Part shown: positions 1 to 13,385 of the stretch, piece by piece
Layout: the number at the start of each line of letters is the position of its first letter
How positions within the stretch are numbered: the first letter of the stretch is position 1
Origin: Epiperipatus broadwayi
Taxonomy: Eukaryota; Onychophora; Udeonychophora; Euonychophora; Peripatidae
Direction of reading: 5' to 3'
Length of the DNA stretch: 64,000 nt
Assembly: GCA_028023455.1 (NCBI GenBank)
Contig: JAQFVV010006216.1
Span: 191,001 to 255,000 of the forward strand
The notes under the pieces: model-generated
Told to the model about the DNA's origin: nothing
The model's database searches: none
The model's input: only the letters and a program-made list of their open reading frames with translations
Position numbers and translations under genes: made by a program

Positions 1-922
1 AATTCATGATAGAATTATTCATGAATTTATATGTATTATAACTGTGTGGATTGTGCATATATATTTGTAAATAGTTAAATATATATAACTGTTTGAAAGT
101 TTAATTGTGTTGGGAATGTTTGATTTTATTTTAAAATAATTTGTTAAAGTTTTATTGATTAAAAGCTACATTCTTTCGATAATCTTTCAGATTTTACCTT
201 TCCATAAAGAACAGTTAAAGTTTTATTAATTAGAAAAAAGATAAGAATTTCCTAATTAAAATCATTTTCTGATTTTAAGAATTCATTTTCTAATTAGAAA
301 ATGAATTCAAATTAATGAGTTTGAAAGCCTTATCGAGGGAATGTATCTAAAAACAGCCAGTAAATCTAAAAACATTGATAATGAAAGAGGTGCTAGCCTA
401 AAGGCATCAGAGGACAGGATATATAGCTCTGAAAAATTTGGAAAAAAGAAGCCATCTTTGTTGTAGAGAAGTGCAGTAAACTCTGTGCATTTTAAATAGT
501 GTTTCGATCATGGTAAGAGGCTAAACATCAGGAATCTGGCTATCAGTTCCTGAAGTCTTCTGAAAATCTTCAATGGAGCTGCTGAATCTTTTCCGGACCA
601 ATCATGCTGCTAAAATAATGAAAATCAATAAAATGCTGTTCAAGTAATCAATCAAATGGTGCCTACGTTTTCCTCACTCGGATGTGTAACTTAAGGATCC
701 AGCCCAGAAGAAATGGGTAATATATTTCCATAATGAACCTTAAACTTTCTGGCCAGTTCCAAACTTTACTTTACACTCCCTTTAAGAGCTCTTTTCATTC
801 TATAAATGTCATAATCTCTGTGTAATAATCTCTGTGTAAACTTACTTTTATTTATGCTATTATATCATAATTCTCTCAACTTCTAGTCTCTAACTTTCTC
901 TTTTCTTACTTGGTGGTTCATT

Positions 923-967
<45 letters not shown>

Positions 968-1429
968 AATTTATTAATGTTGTTAGTTTAATTATATGCC
1001 AATAATCTTTTGACTCGATAAACTCCTTTGTTCTTTTTGCCTTATGTAGAAAATATAATATTAATTCTAATAGTAGTTCTCACCCATTAGAACTAAATTT
1101 ATAAGTTCTATCAATCATTGAGTCAAAAGAAATTATTACATGTTTATTATTTTTATCATTGGCTAATAATAAATTATTAGCTCCATTTTTAATCTATGCC
1201 ACCGCTATTTTCTCGTTTCACTAATATTTATTTATTATTCAAATATAATCTTAAAATGTTTTTTTTGCAAAGGGCTCGTAATGGAATCAAATAAATATAT
1301 TCTAATTCAACTTTGTTATTTTCTATTAAGATTCAGGAAGGGCATGATGATTGGGGCATAATTAATATGATTTATAATTACTTTAAAATAGTTTTACTTG
1401 AAAGCTCGTTTGACTTTAATTCATTTGAT
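1..1429. other. AT-rich noncoding stretch
   Basis: No recognisable gene, RNA or element. A compound (TA)n(TG)n microsatellite lies at about 923-968. The part at 330-790 is slightly less AT-rich but shows no open frame or known motif. Confidence 0.6.
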
Positions 1430-1830
1430 CAGGTCATCACGTAGAGCATTCTATATGGGTTTTATTTTTCAACGATGACTGTCCAGTCATCATCTTCAAT
1501 GTTGCTGGCATAAGGCTATCATTTGTTTCACATGCTTGTCAGTAGTAATATCTCTGTTATTTCAAATAATTGAGAAAGAAAGCACCTCCTCCTCTGTTCT
1601 TGTTATAATTGGAATACCAAGGGCTTGTAGTTATGACGCGGCCTGGTTTCTCTCATGTTCCACATCTCAAAAGAGCAGTAAGACTTGTGAAAGACAATCC
1701 ACCATGAGACTTAAACCACCGACCAGCGATTATCTTTCATTTTCTAGCTCATAATTCGTCAGCACCATTACCTCTATGTTCCAGTAAAGCCCGCTCTGAT
1801 GCTCGTAATTCATGATGAAGTGATTTCAAT
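1430..1830. other. Unassigned higher-complexity island
   Basis: This segment is clearly richer in G+C than its surroundings. It contains an open stretch of 72 codons at 1536-1754 (+), and on the minus strand short readable runs separated by stops (for example a run reading ELRASERALLEHRG near 1820-1780). I do not recognise a protein family in either direction. It may be a decayed mobile element or a remnant of an exon; nothing visible decides. Confidence 0.3.
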
Positions 1831-2563
1831 TAAAGTTGAACAAATTCTCAGTTATATTTAATTAAATAAGTTTTCTAATCAAGATTAAAGTTATGCCCTA
1901 AAATACGTATCTTGCTCTTCATGAATGGATTTGGGAATGTGAAAATAAATATCACATTCGTTCATATAAAATTAAAGTAATAATTTCCTTTACTAATGAA
2001 TACCTTTATCTGCCTTTATTTTCTTTTGGGGGCATAGACATAGAAATCCAATATTGTGTAAGATTCATTGGCATATAATAAGGACCGCCACTCATCATTT
2101 AAAACTCAAACAAAACAAACTATTATTATTAAATATTTTCTAATTACACTTGGTTTCTTAGTGCTTAATTCTTTCATAATTATTTTAATGTTAATACTCA
2201 CTGTCTGTGTTGGCAACCCAAACATATACATATGATTCAATTTAAAATTATTTTAGTCATTTATTATCAGATATTAATGTCAGTTCAGGGGTGTCTGATC
2301 CCCACCAACTGTTGAGCTAGTTTCTTGGCGCATAGCACTGTGCCGTCGATTTAGATTTCTACTAATCTGAGCTGTTGAGTTGGGTTTGAATTCAGTTTGG
2401 TTCAGCTGAGTTTGGATCCAACTTTCAGTTTAGGTGGTGGGTTTTTCGACTGGTACAATATATATATATATAATTGTACATATAATATATATGTTCTCAT
2501 TTCCCACACCTATATATACTCTTCAATTTAAAAAAAAAATTTTATATAGAGATTTATATGTGT

Positions 2564-2564
<1 letters not shown>
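1831..2564. other. AT-rich noncoding stretch
   Basis: No gene seen. The part at 2280-2440 is less AT-rich, with repeated GTTGAG/TTCAG-like words, but gives no recognisable product. A short (TA)n lies at about 2458-2472. Confidence 0.5.
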
Positions 2565-2616
<52 letters not shown>

Positions 2617-2652
2617 ACAGTAATAATAACAAGTCAGATGTCACATGACTTA

Positions 2653-2710
<58 letters not shown>
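2565..2710. repeat. Two (ATT)n microsatellite tracts
   Basis: Trinucleotide ATT/TTA runs occupy about 2565-2615 and 2651-2710, separated by a unique ~35-bp spacer. A reading frame crosses them giving poly-Ile and poly-Leu, which is simply the microsatellite read as codons and not a gene. Confidence 0.9.
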
Positions 2711-2714
<4 letters not shown>

Positions 2715-5700
2715 TTTATAGATGACAAATTAATAAGCAGTTGTAGAGAGAGAATGTAATGAGAAATAATATTTAATATATTGATTTATTATTTTTTTTA
2801 TTAAATAATGTGTTAAATTATTTAGCTGTATTTTTTATTAAATAAAACAGATTAGGAAGGAAGGTGTAAAATCGATTGGTAAATTAATAGATAAACTATG
2901 CACATGTGTGTTGAGATTAGTGTGATGAGAGTGCAGCTGTTTTTAAACATAAAACATTTTACACAAGCCTTTATTGACTTTAGATTACAAACTCTCTTAT
3001 ATGCATCAGAGATTATCTCAAGGAAGGAAGGAAAATGCTTTGACAGAATAAAGATAATTATTAATCTTTTTTGTTAATGATTTAAGACCATCTATGTGTG
3101 AGATTTGATTGCTATCCCCAAATTCACAATTATTTTTATACATTTTTTTTTCTTTGATCAGAAATTTGAAATATAAAAATGAGTGAAACAATATTGAGAG
3201 GCAGTTTTTTTTAATAAAAAAAGTTACTTAACAATGTTCAGTTTGGCAGTAAATGGCAGTTGTTAATGTTGTCACAAAGTTAAAAGAAATATGCAGTTGT
3301 TTTAAATTTTAAGCTAAAACATGAAGGCAATTTAAAGTTAAAGAATTGGAAATCAATGAGTTAACAATATGGAGAAGTTGAGAGCCAGTCAGTTCTTTTT
3401 TTCATTTGTTTCTTATAAACTTAGAATAAACTGTTTATTATTTTCTTAAAAAAGTTCAAGAAGTGAATATGTAAGTTTTTGTTGCTTTAAAATCAGCATA
3501 AAGAACAATGTGTGCTTATATAAAGCAGCTCACAGCAAGATTAATATAAAGAAAAAAAAAGAAAGTTGAATTTTTTGGAGGAAGTTATTGCAAATTCTGT
3601 AAAATGGTATTAATATATTTTGGGCTGTGTATAATACAATGAATTTGCCATGCTAAACTCATTGTTTCTTCTTCTTGAAATCCCACATTATGGGTTAAGT
3701 CATTGGTATATCTAAGGACTCATATAAATGTCCTTAATAACCAAAGAATGGCCGAATTTAGACCAGCCACAGATGTCGTCCAAGAGATTTCTTTTTGTCT
3801 CCTGGCCTGTTAAAGGATCATCATCTTTGAAGGGAGGGAGAACAGGAAAAAGATGCATAAAGCCATGCAGCCAACCTTAGTTAATCTATAAATCTTTTTT
3901 AAAAAAAAAAGGTTTTTCTTCATATTTCTCCAGAATTCCTATAATAACTTTGAAAATGTTGAAATTAAAAAAAATTAACCAGTTCAGATTTATCAAGAAG
4001 TATCCGTAGTAACTTTTTAAAATGGTAGGAACAATCAAACCAACCAGATGAAAGCTATCAATTAGGAAAGTGGTCTGAAAATTTAAAGCCTGGGACATCA
4101 ATAACAAATGAAAATGGATTGGGTAAATTTTAAATATAATTATCACATTTTCTTATTTACTTATTAAAAGTAAACTGTAATTTCTAAAGTCAAAGCATTT
4201 TATTTTTTCTCCTTTTAATACATATACATTAATAGTGTGTTTATTAATCATATTTTATTAATACTGCATAAAATACACACACACATAATTTAAAATTCAT
4301 TAAACTTAATTTTTTTCATTGTTTTGATTTTTTTATATATTGTAATAATAAAATATCCTTTTATTATTGCTGTTTCTTTATTGTGTTAATTGAGAAACTT
4401 ATCAATATTTGCCTTATAATGTTTTTTATTTATCTCTGTATATTAAATTTGATATAATGTTTTTTTGCTCAAAGTTGCTATAATATTTTTATATGTGATT
4501 TATGTATTAATCCATAACATAGAGGTACACATTTTAAATATATATGTTGACATATCACAGGATGTGTGCATGTGTGACTGCTTATTCCCATCCATCAAAA
4601 ATAGGTTTTGCATAGTTAATTTAAATATAGAAAATTAGAGAGCAGGGCTTCACATATGTATGAAAGTGAAAAAAATACACACATTATATAAATGGAATTT
4701 ACCTTTATGAAATATAATAAGTAGAGATAATCTTGAATAAGCATTCAATAGAATATTTTTTATATCATTTTAAGCTAACTTAATTCAAAATATGTAGTAA
4801 TAAAAGCAGATATATAAAATTAGTTGATTATGCATATAGTATTAAGATATTTTGTTTAATTATATATTTAATAAAGTCAATTGTATTATTAGTAAATTTG
4901 ATTTATAAAAAAAAAAAAGGAAGAGTGTTAATAAATATAATTGTATACCATATTTGGTTTCTGAGTTATTATTATCAATATTATTGTTAATATTGTTATA
5001 TGTTTCTTCTCTTGATTCTATCATTTTAATTGATCACCATCACCGATGAATAAATAATAATCATTAAATCTGATCTTTAAAATAAATAATATGTTTAGTA
5101 AATAGGGGTTTGTGAAAAGTTAAATATCATGTGGGGAGGTTTATGATGATCATTCATCATCACTGGTAAATACTGATAATTGAGCTATAATTTTATCTAT
5201 AATAGTATTTGAAGTAAATATAACTGTAAACATATACAAACACTAGTGAGTATTATAATTAAATCCCAATTTCAACACAATGTGATTTTATGAAACTGCC
5301 TATAAGTTTATAAAGATAGATTTGTTGTTATGAGTTTATTATAAAGATATGACTGGAATCATCATTATTATTATATTATGATAAATAATTAAATTGAGTA
5401 ACTAATTTAATGGCCATATATGTTAGTAATGGTCTTCACTATGTTTGTTTGGAAGCCATTAGTAAGAGTATTCTGCATCTGTCTATCAATATACTTAAAC
5501 TGAGCTGGTAATATCTATAAGAGTGTTGGATATATAAATTTTGGTATTGAGATCTTATAATTTTATTGACATGGATAAAATATAAGAATGTCATTTTTGT
5601 TGTTCGTTAGTCGTCTAAGCCATGTGTAGTAAAAAATTTACCAAATGGGTTTGAACTAAGTACACTATGGATAGATAATCTTTATCTGGATTGAAATCAA

Positions 5701-6479
5701 TATAGTGGCACCTGTCTAAAACACATGTACTTAGCTAAGCTGAATAAAAGTGATTAAGTTTCTTTTCCAACTTGATAGTATTAATTTTATATGATAATTT
5801 TTATGTTATTATAAATAGCGCCAGTGTGTGCATGTGACCATGAATAGTCTTATATATACAAAAAGAGAAATGGGAAGGATTCTTTGTTAAAAGAACCTAT
5901 TATTAGAGATAAGCATAATGCACTCCATGGATTTCACAGTAATTTTATTCAATTGCTATAGCTAGTATTGGTTTATCTGATGACAATGGCTAATATATTT
6001 TGTTAGTTAAAATGACTTCCCAATATTGAAATATTTTAAATCTTAAATAATGACAGTGATTAATTTTCATTTTTATTTTATGTGTTGAGAAACAGGATAA
6101 TTTATTTATCTCATTACTAGCATGATGGGATTAATGTTTATGATAGTTGCAAACGGGCTATGGTGTTGTATTTAATTAGTTACAAATGGATGCCTAAGTA
6201 AAGCATGATATGTAAATTGCCATATTCTTATTCATAGATTAAACTCTTACTTGTTTAATTATAAATTGTATATCAGCTAACATGGTAAATTCATTTCACA
6301 TTTAATTTTATTCGATTACAAATGACGAACCACTCGAGCATATCTTGTTTAGTTTTTAAATTATATACATCTATCATTTCATTTTCATCAGCAATATATA
6401 TATATATATATATTCTATCATTTATTTTCATCAGCAATATATATATATATATATATTTTAGTTACTATATATATATATA
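2711..6479. other. AT-rich noncoding stretch
   Basis: About 3.8 kb with no supportable gene. Slightly GC-richer patches at 3640-3880 and 5440-5720 show no recognisable motif. A short duplicated TTTTCATCAGCA(TA)n block lies at about 6385-6456. Confidence 0.55.
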
Positions 6480-9464
6480 TGAGTCTACCCATGATGATAT
6501 TCTAATAATTTATATGGAACAGATTATTAATCCATGTGTCGAGTAGGTATATTTATGAACATCAGAGGTGTCTGACCTCAAGCGTTAATCTTACCAATTA
6601 ATCAGAATTATACCCCTTGAGAACAAAAGAAAATGTTCCAGTGGATCTTTTTGGGTGCCTTATCTAGAGTAGCTCAGTCTCAAAGTCTGGGAGACAATGT
6701 CTATTGGGAGAACGAAGCCGAGGTTATATTACAAAGAAACATCATTTATATACGTTTGTAATTTTTCTATCTGGCCTACGAATACCAGTAAGCTTTTACA
6801 ACTAATAACCCATAAATTATAAGAATCTCATAATTCAAATAAATACACAAGTTATAGTTTAAAATTCTAATATTTATTAACCTTTTAACTGCTAATTATA
6901 TTATTGGTTGTGTCAGCTAAAAATCAAAGCTTTTAATTGGTCAGCTCACAAACTGAAGACAAGTCAATTGTCAAAATATTTTCACCTTTAATATCATATT
7001 GACTTTATATTCGTTTATAAAAAGTATATTAATACATTGTCAGGTTATAAAAGTGAACAAAAGTTCTTTCAAAAATAAATTGCTATTTATTTATTATAAA
7101 ATATTCAATTTCGGCAACATAAAAGCCATCATATAAACAAAGAGTTTGTGACGAAAATGCCTTTTACGTTATAGAAAAGTCAATATTTCTTTTTGCTAAA
7201 TCTTAAATATTTTTACTAAAATCTTCAATATTTTTCGAAAATAATTTTGTTTTTTTAGTATATTCTCTGAAAATGATTTGTAATTACTCAATATATACTT
7301 TTAATATTCTTTAAATTATATTCGAAATGAAAACCTCAGTGTTTTTCTTTATTTTCTTTGATCAGGCAGTTTCTTTGTTTTTTCCAGCCAATCAGAATGT
7401 CTTTTTGGCTGAGAGCTGGCTGACAGCCAATCACTGACAAACTTCTTTCTTTGTTTAGCTTTAAATGCGTTTTTTTTTTTTTTTTACTTGTAAAATATTT
7501 CGGAAGAGGGCACCATCTTACAGAACTTTTAAAAACCTAATCAATAACTGTCAAACGAATATTCTAGCATTAAAAATAACGGAATTAGAGTGACGTCAGC
7601 TGTCGACGAGAGGCTTCATAAGAGGTGGGAAAAGGGTTAATACATGTATATAGTAATATTTTAAGCATATGACTCAGTCATTCTGATACATATATATAAT
7701 ATCAATATAAACATTCATGAAAGAGTGCAACTATGTGTCAGAATTGTATTTATTAAATAATTTAATCTATTTTCTATAATTCTTTCTTTGGGTTTGGAAA
7801 AACACATATTTCTTAATTTATTATTATATGTTTATTTAATATAGAGAGACAAAAGTCATAGTTACCTCATTTGAGGGTTGACATTCATGTGTTTAAGGTG
7901 GATGATCTGTAAGCTTACAGTATTTCAATGGTGATTGTCCTAGCTAGAAATGTTGGTCTGGAAGATGTTGAAGGATCCCATAACATTTTCACATATGATA
8001 AACCATCCTAGAAGTTAGGTAGGTGATTCTAAAATTGAGTGCAGGAAATTTCTTACTGTTTGGAGTTCCATGATCATTTCACTTGCTTAAAATAGATGGC
8101 TAAAATCTCCATAGATAAAGGTCAGGCAGTTTAGAAAATAACTGTACGCTGGGCAGGTTTAACGAATCCACATGATTCTTTTACTGCAGCATTTTGATGG
8201 AGTCCATTCTTATTAATTTTTATTAATTAACAAAATCACTTTATTAAAATTTTCTTTCCATCCTTCTTTCTCTATAATGGTCACTTTTTCAAATCACTCC
8301 AAAAAAAAAAAAAAAACAATCGTAGTTCTTTTCTTTTATCTCTCTTTCACCTCACTTTTTTTTCTATACATAAGCTGATGATCATTAGCTCAGGAATGCT
8401 TTTAGCATGATCAGATTTCCATTGTTCCAAAATACTAAATGGACAAAGTTCTTGAAATTCTGACAACAAGTGTCATTAAGAGAAATCACCCATGGCACAA
8501 CTTGCAACACCCTTTTATTACTCTCTCCAACATTATTTTTAATTTGCTTTCATTAAGAAACGTGCACTACTAATTGTATTATTTCAATAATTATGACCTA
8601 TGGTAATAAACAACAAAATATATAAAACAAAAATATAAAATATAATTCAGCACATAATTGCCCCTCTTCATCTTCACATACAAATCTATCTGTTAAAAAT
8701 GAATTATACTCAACAACATGTATAATATATATATATATGTAAACATTCACACTTTTAAATGGTTAATGTATTTCACTCACACTCTTTTGTAACAGGGTTA
8801 GAATGTATACCTATAATTTTTTTCGCATCTATTAATTCAATCCCTAATAACAACTGCATAAACACTCTATTGTAATTAGTACATTTTACTTCCTTTAGTA
8901 ACTGTATTCGAACCCAGCTACTCTTACAATATATATATATATATATATATACAATTACACATCATGGGTATAGTACATGTACATTTGAAATAAAAGATTG
9001 TTTTTACTATATTTGTTTATTTTAAAAAAGGAAAAACTATTTAATAAACTTTGCAATAACTTGAATTTAATTTTTTTTAAAAAAAAATTACATTCTAATA
9101 TTAAAAGTTATTTTTTTATATTTATTTAAAATTTTTATTGACTTAAGCTTTTATTACAACTATATTTAATTAAAACTTTACTAAATAAAATTTATTTATA
9201 GTATACCAAGTCTATTATTAACCCTTTCACCATGTATGTTATTTATCATTTTTGTGCTCAAAAATTGGATTTTTTTAAATACTTTTTTATTATGTACATA
9301 TTGGCAATACATTTTTTTTTAATTATAATAAACTTTATATTTATTTCTTTATCATAAAAAAAGACAAACACATATTAAAATCTATTTTATACATCTATAA
9401 TAAATTGATTAAAATTTGTCATACAAAAATTTGAATCATAAGACATATATGTTTAAATCTAAGA
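6480..9464 (+). repeat. Segmental direct duplication, copy 1
   Basis: Collinear similarity to 9465-14440 can be followed through many anchors. Examples are GAGTCTRCCC near 6480/9468, the CAATGTCTAT block near 6697/9678, the ACACAAGTTATA block near 6845/13270, CTGTAAGCTTACAG near 7908/13620, and TTTGGAGTTCCATG near 8059/13778. It ends with GAATCATAAGACATATATG near 9433. Divergence is substantial, so the duplication is old. Relative to copy 2 it contains a 756-bp TTAA-flanked insertion and roughly 460 bp extra at 8935-9395. No gene is recognised in the unit; whether it is a segmental duplication or tandem copies of an unknown element is unresolved. Confidence 0.7.
6881..7636. mobile_element. 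piggyBac-type MITE (TTAA target duplication)
   Basis: A 756-bp insertion lies between TTAA at 6877-6880 and TTAA at 7637-7640. The left end begins CCTTTTAACTG and the right end read inward on the other strand begins CCCTTTTCCCACC, so the terminal repeats are short (about 7 bp, imperfect). The paralogous segment in copy 2 (about 13293-13300) has a single TTAA at the equivalent place, i.e. an empty site, which fixes the insertion boundaries. It has no transposase-like open frame. TTAA duplications with CCCTTT-like ends are characteristic of piggyBac-superfamily elements, hence the class assignment. Confidence 0.65.
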
Positions 9465-9786
9465 GTCTGCCCGTAATCTTATTTTAAAAATTGAGAGTCT
9501 ACAAGTTATTATCTTAAGCTTTGAGTATATATATTTATAAGCATGGGCTAAATCCCATCTCAAGCACCAATCTTATCCATTAATAAGAATTATACCTCTC
9601 GAAAACAAAAAAAGGGTTAGAGTGAACACTCTTTGGGTACCTTATACAGACTAGCACAATCTCAAGATCTGGGAAACAATGTCTATCAGGAGAACAAAGC
9701 TAAGGTGATCTTATGAAGATATTCATATATATATATATATATGAAAAGTAAGTTATTGTTAACACTAACTGAAATAATTATAGAAA

Positions 9787-9954
9787 ATATACAAACCATT
9801 ATACAATTACAAATATCCAGTAACGCCCTCTGTTTAAAGTTCTATATCTCAATACTAGCAAACTGTAAAATGATATGGTTTGCTATTATTGAGATATAGA
9901 ACTTTAAACAGAGGGCGTTACTGGATATTTGTAATTGTATAATGGTTTGTATAT
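9787..9954. repeat. Near-perfect 77-bp-arm hairpin (foldback element)
   Basis: Left arm 9787-9863 and right arm 9878-9954 are reverse complements with a single mismatch by eye (C at 9855 opposite the A/T pair near 9886). The loop is 14 nt. The arms include the GC-richer core CAGTAACGCCCTCTG. The hairpin lies directly upstream of RTE copy A and is flanked by (TA)n. It has no coding capacity. It could be a small foldback MITE or a snap-back duplication. Confidence 0.85.
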
Positions 9955-9964
9955 ATATATATAT

Positions 9965-12900
9965 GGCCAGCAGAAAGGAGTTTGCTATTAACTGAAAGGA
10001 GACCGTTTGATTATTCTTGAAGGCCTTAAAGGAACCGAGCAGGGCAAATTCCTAATGTCCACTCCATATGTTTTTGTCATTGCAGCTGTTATTACTATGT
10101 GATTATTCATATAGTATATGAACATTGATGGGCTGCTCACCAACACATGTTAGCCAGCATGGTGAGTTTACTGGCTTTTTACCTCTGACTTTAAGATCAA
10201 GAAACACCATGGTCTTTCTTCTTAGTGCCTGATAAGGCAGAATGAATGTTTGTGTAAATGATAAATATTTTTCCAATACATATATACAATTATGACAGAT
10301 AAAAATAAAGCATGACCCTTATTCCCAGGAGGCTGTAAAGTCACCAACCAAGGCAGTGGTTGGTGGCTGAAGGCTGAGGGTGCAAAGAATCCCCTGAATG
10401 CAGACCCAGGCTGCCAATTGATGATGACTTTTTATTTAGGTACTTACAACTGCAGATCACTTTCAAGTAAAAGAAGATTACAAGAATTAGAAGAAGAACT
10501 TTTTTATATTAAATGGGTCATTATTGGACTTTGTGAAGTTAAAAGAAAAGGGGAAGAGACAATTGATTTAAAAAGTGGACATATACTCTATTATAAAGGG
10601 ACGAATATTGGAAATACAAGTGGAGTAGGATTCATTATAAATAAAAAGTGGAAGAACAATATTGTGGAGATTGATGGTGTATTGGACAGAGTGGCAAGAT
10701 TACTTATACAACTTAATAGCAGATACCAAATGCAGATAATTCAGGTTTATGCCCCAACAAGTTCTCATAGTGATGAAGTAGTAGAAGATTTTTATATGGA
10801 TGTACAAAAGGTTTTTGATCAGAGTAAACAACGTTTTAAAATTGTTATGGGAGTCTTTAATGCTAGAATTGGTAAACAAATGAAAGATGAAAGTACTGTA
10901 GGTAATTTTGGGTATGGTAATAGAAATAAGAGAGGACATAGACTTGTGGAGTTTGCAGAAAAAGAAAAACTTTATATTATGAATTCTTTTTTTGAGAAAA
11001 ATTTTAAAAGGAAATGGACATGGAAGCATCCAAATGAACTTACAGCAGATTTGGATTATATTTTGACTAACAGAAAATACTTATTACAAGATCGTAATGT
11101 TCTTAATAAATTTAACACAGGAAGTGATCATCGATTAGTAAGGTATAAGATGCGTGTTAATGTAAAACTAGAGAGACAAAAATTATTATGAAAAACAATA
11201 TTTACAGTTGATATTCCTAATCTTCAGAAACATTCTAATGAATTTAAATTAGAACTTAAAAATCGGTTTCAAGTATTAATAGATTTTGAACAGAATTAAA
11301 AAAGCAGCAATTGACCAATAAAATTTCTACAGAGACTAAAGAATTTATGGAAAAAAGAGGAAATTTGAAGATATACAAAAATGATGCATTAAAAATAATT
11401 GAATATCTCGAATTTTGTAAAATGGTGCGGAAAAGAGTTGAAAATGATATAAGAAAGTATAACTGTGAACTAGCAAGAAAAGCTGTAGAAGAAAATAAAA
11501 GTCTTCAGAATGTAAAACAACATTTTGGTATTGGTAGGAAATTTATATCTGCAATAAGAAAAAAAAGATGGAATTATTACTAAAAAGAAAGATGACATCA
11601 TAAAATTGGTAGAAGATTTTTTATCAAAAATTATATAGTAATAAAAAACAAGTTCCTCCTATATCTATTACATCTTCTGAATTGCCCAGAATTTTAAATG
11701 AAGAAGTGAGACACGCAATTAAATGTATGAAGAAAGAAAAGGCTCCAGGTAATGATGGAATTATAATTGATATATTAAAAGAAGCAGGTGAAGAAATAGA
11801 AAAAAATTTAGCAAAGTTATATATCAAATGTCTAAATGATAAAGATGTACTGGATGATTGGAAGAATGCAGTAATAATATTAATATTTTAAAAAGGTGAT
11901 AAAGAAGATATTAGAAATTACAGACCTTAGCCTTTTATCAGTTTTATATAAAATTTTTACCAAGATAATTACAACTCGTCTACAGAGAACATTGGATTTC
12001 CACCATCCAAGAGAACAAGCTGGATTTAAAAGTGGTTTTAGTACAATAAATCATATCCAGGTGTTGAGAGAAGTTATAGAAAGAACAAATGAATATGAGT
12101 TGTCATTATGTTTTGGATTTGTAGATTATGAAAAGGCATTTGATTCTATAAACATTTCTTCAGTGATTAAAGCATTGGATCATCAAGGTATAGATCTAGG
12201 ATACTGTCATATTTTAAAGAATATTTATAAAAATGCAACAGCAATAATTAGATTACATAATGAGACTGGGAAAGTCAACATTGAGAAAGGTGTAAGACAA
12301 AGACTCCATATCTCCAAAACATTTTTACAGCAGTGCTGCAAGAAGTATTTTGTGGATTAAAATAGGAAACTAAAGGAGTGAAAGTAAATGGAGAGTATTT
12401 AAGTGATTTAGATTTTGCAGATGATGTAGTTTTTTTTGCAATTAATGCTTCAAAGCTGCAGGATATGTTGCAGAAATTATCAGATGAAAGTAGGAAAGTA
12501 GAACTAAAGATAAATGTTAAAAAGACTAAAGTAGTGTTTAATCGATTTGCTCAAAATATGAAAATAATGATTGATTATGATGAATTAGAAGAAGTTAACA
12601 GTGGCAAATACCTTGGTCACATTATTAATACAGATGGAAACATAATGGAGGAAATTAATCATAGAATTAAACTTGGTTGGAGTGATTTTGGTAGAAATAA
12701 CTTGATACTAAAAGGAAATATGCCTATGTGTTTGAAAAGGAAGGTTTTTAACAAATATGTTTTACCAGTTCCTACTTATGGATCTGAGACTTGGACACTT
12801 AATAGAAGAGCAATACAGAGACTTCAGACCACTCAAAGAAGTATAGAGAGATGTATGTTGGGAGTAACAAGAAGAGATCGAAAATGCAATGTATGGGTAA

Positions 12901-13186
12901 GAGAACAAACAGGTGTTACTGACCTCATTGAAAAAATTAAAAGATTGAAGTGGAGTTGGGCTGGACATATTGCTAGAAGAGATGATAATAGATGGACAAT
13001 TGAAATTTTAAACTGGATTCCAAGAGATGGTAAAAGACCCAGAAAGAGACCACATGTGAGATGTATGGATGAAGTAAGAAGGTGTGCAGGGATGATGTGG
13101 AGAAGAGAAGCTAAAGATCGGAAAAGATGGATTAAACTTGGAGAGACCTTCATCCTGCAGTGGATTGATAATGGTTGATAATGATT
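9965..13186 (+). mobile_element. RTE-type non-LTR retrotransposon, copy A
   Basis: A full-length LINE of about 3.2 kb. Its 5' end (GGCCAGCAGAAAGGAGTTTG) aligns with the 5' ends of copies B (41469) and C (49438), and it ends in GGTTGATAATGAT right after the stop codon. One long ORF with endonuclease then reverse transcriptase, almost no 3' UTR and a short GAT-rich tail are typical of the RTE clade. It is inserted in copy 2 of the duplicated segment, between (TA)n flanks. Compared with B it has lost about 80 bp near 11290 and carries several stops and frameshifts, so it is dead. Confidence 0.9.
10418..13178 (+). pseudogene. RTE ORF: APE endonuclease + reverse transcriptase (broken)
   Basis: This ORF would encode the nicking endonuclease and reverse transcriptase for target-primed reverse transcription. 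The endonuclease part (10418-11190) shows TYNCRSL (metal-binding Asn), CEVKRKG (Glu), VYAPTS, LDYILTN and GSDHRLV (catalytic His). The usual GDFNARIG motif reads GVFNARIG, losing a catalytic Asp. A stop interrupts at 11189-11191, then there is an internal deletion near 11290. Further pieces run 11311-11583, 11682-11891, 11896-12360 and 12378-13178. RT motifs are QAGFKSGFST, FVDYEKAFDS, FADDVVFF (catalytic Asp-Asp), and KINVKKTKVVF followed by KYLGHI. The GVRQGDS motif is frameshifted by a 2-base loss near 12300. The C-terminal RTE domain ends LQWIDNG. Frames are shifted between pieces, so no functional protein is made. Confidence 0.9.
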
Positions 13187-13353
13187 TATATATATTGTCA
13201 TAATTTCTATCTGTTTACAAATCTGATTACGATAGCCCAGAAGTTATCAGAATCACAGAATGCAAATAATACACAAGTTATAATTAAATTCTAAGATTTA
13301 TTAACACACATATACATATCTCAATATCTTAAGCATAATACTCATTCATTCCA

Positions 13354-13385
<32 letters not shown>

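Noticed and set aside
2434-2721. 95-codon open frame
   Set aside because: Composed of Ile and Leu runs from the ATT microsatellite and flanking AT-rich DNA.
9787-9954. microRNA precursor
   Set aside because: Arms of 77 bp with almost perfect pairing are longer and more perfect than a typical animal pre-miRNA; a foldback insertion is simpler.
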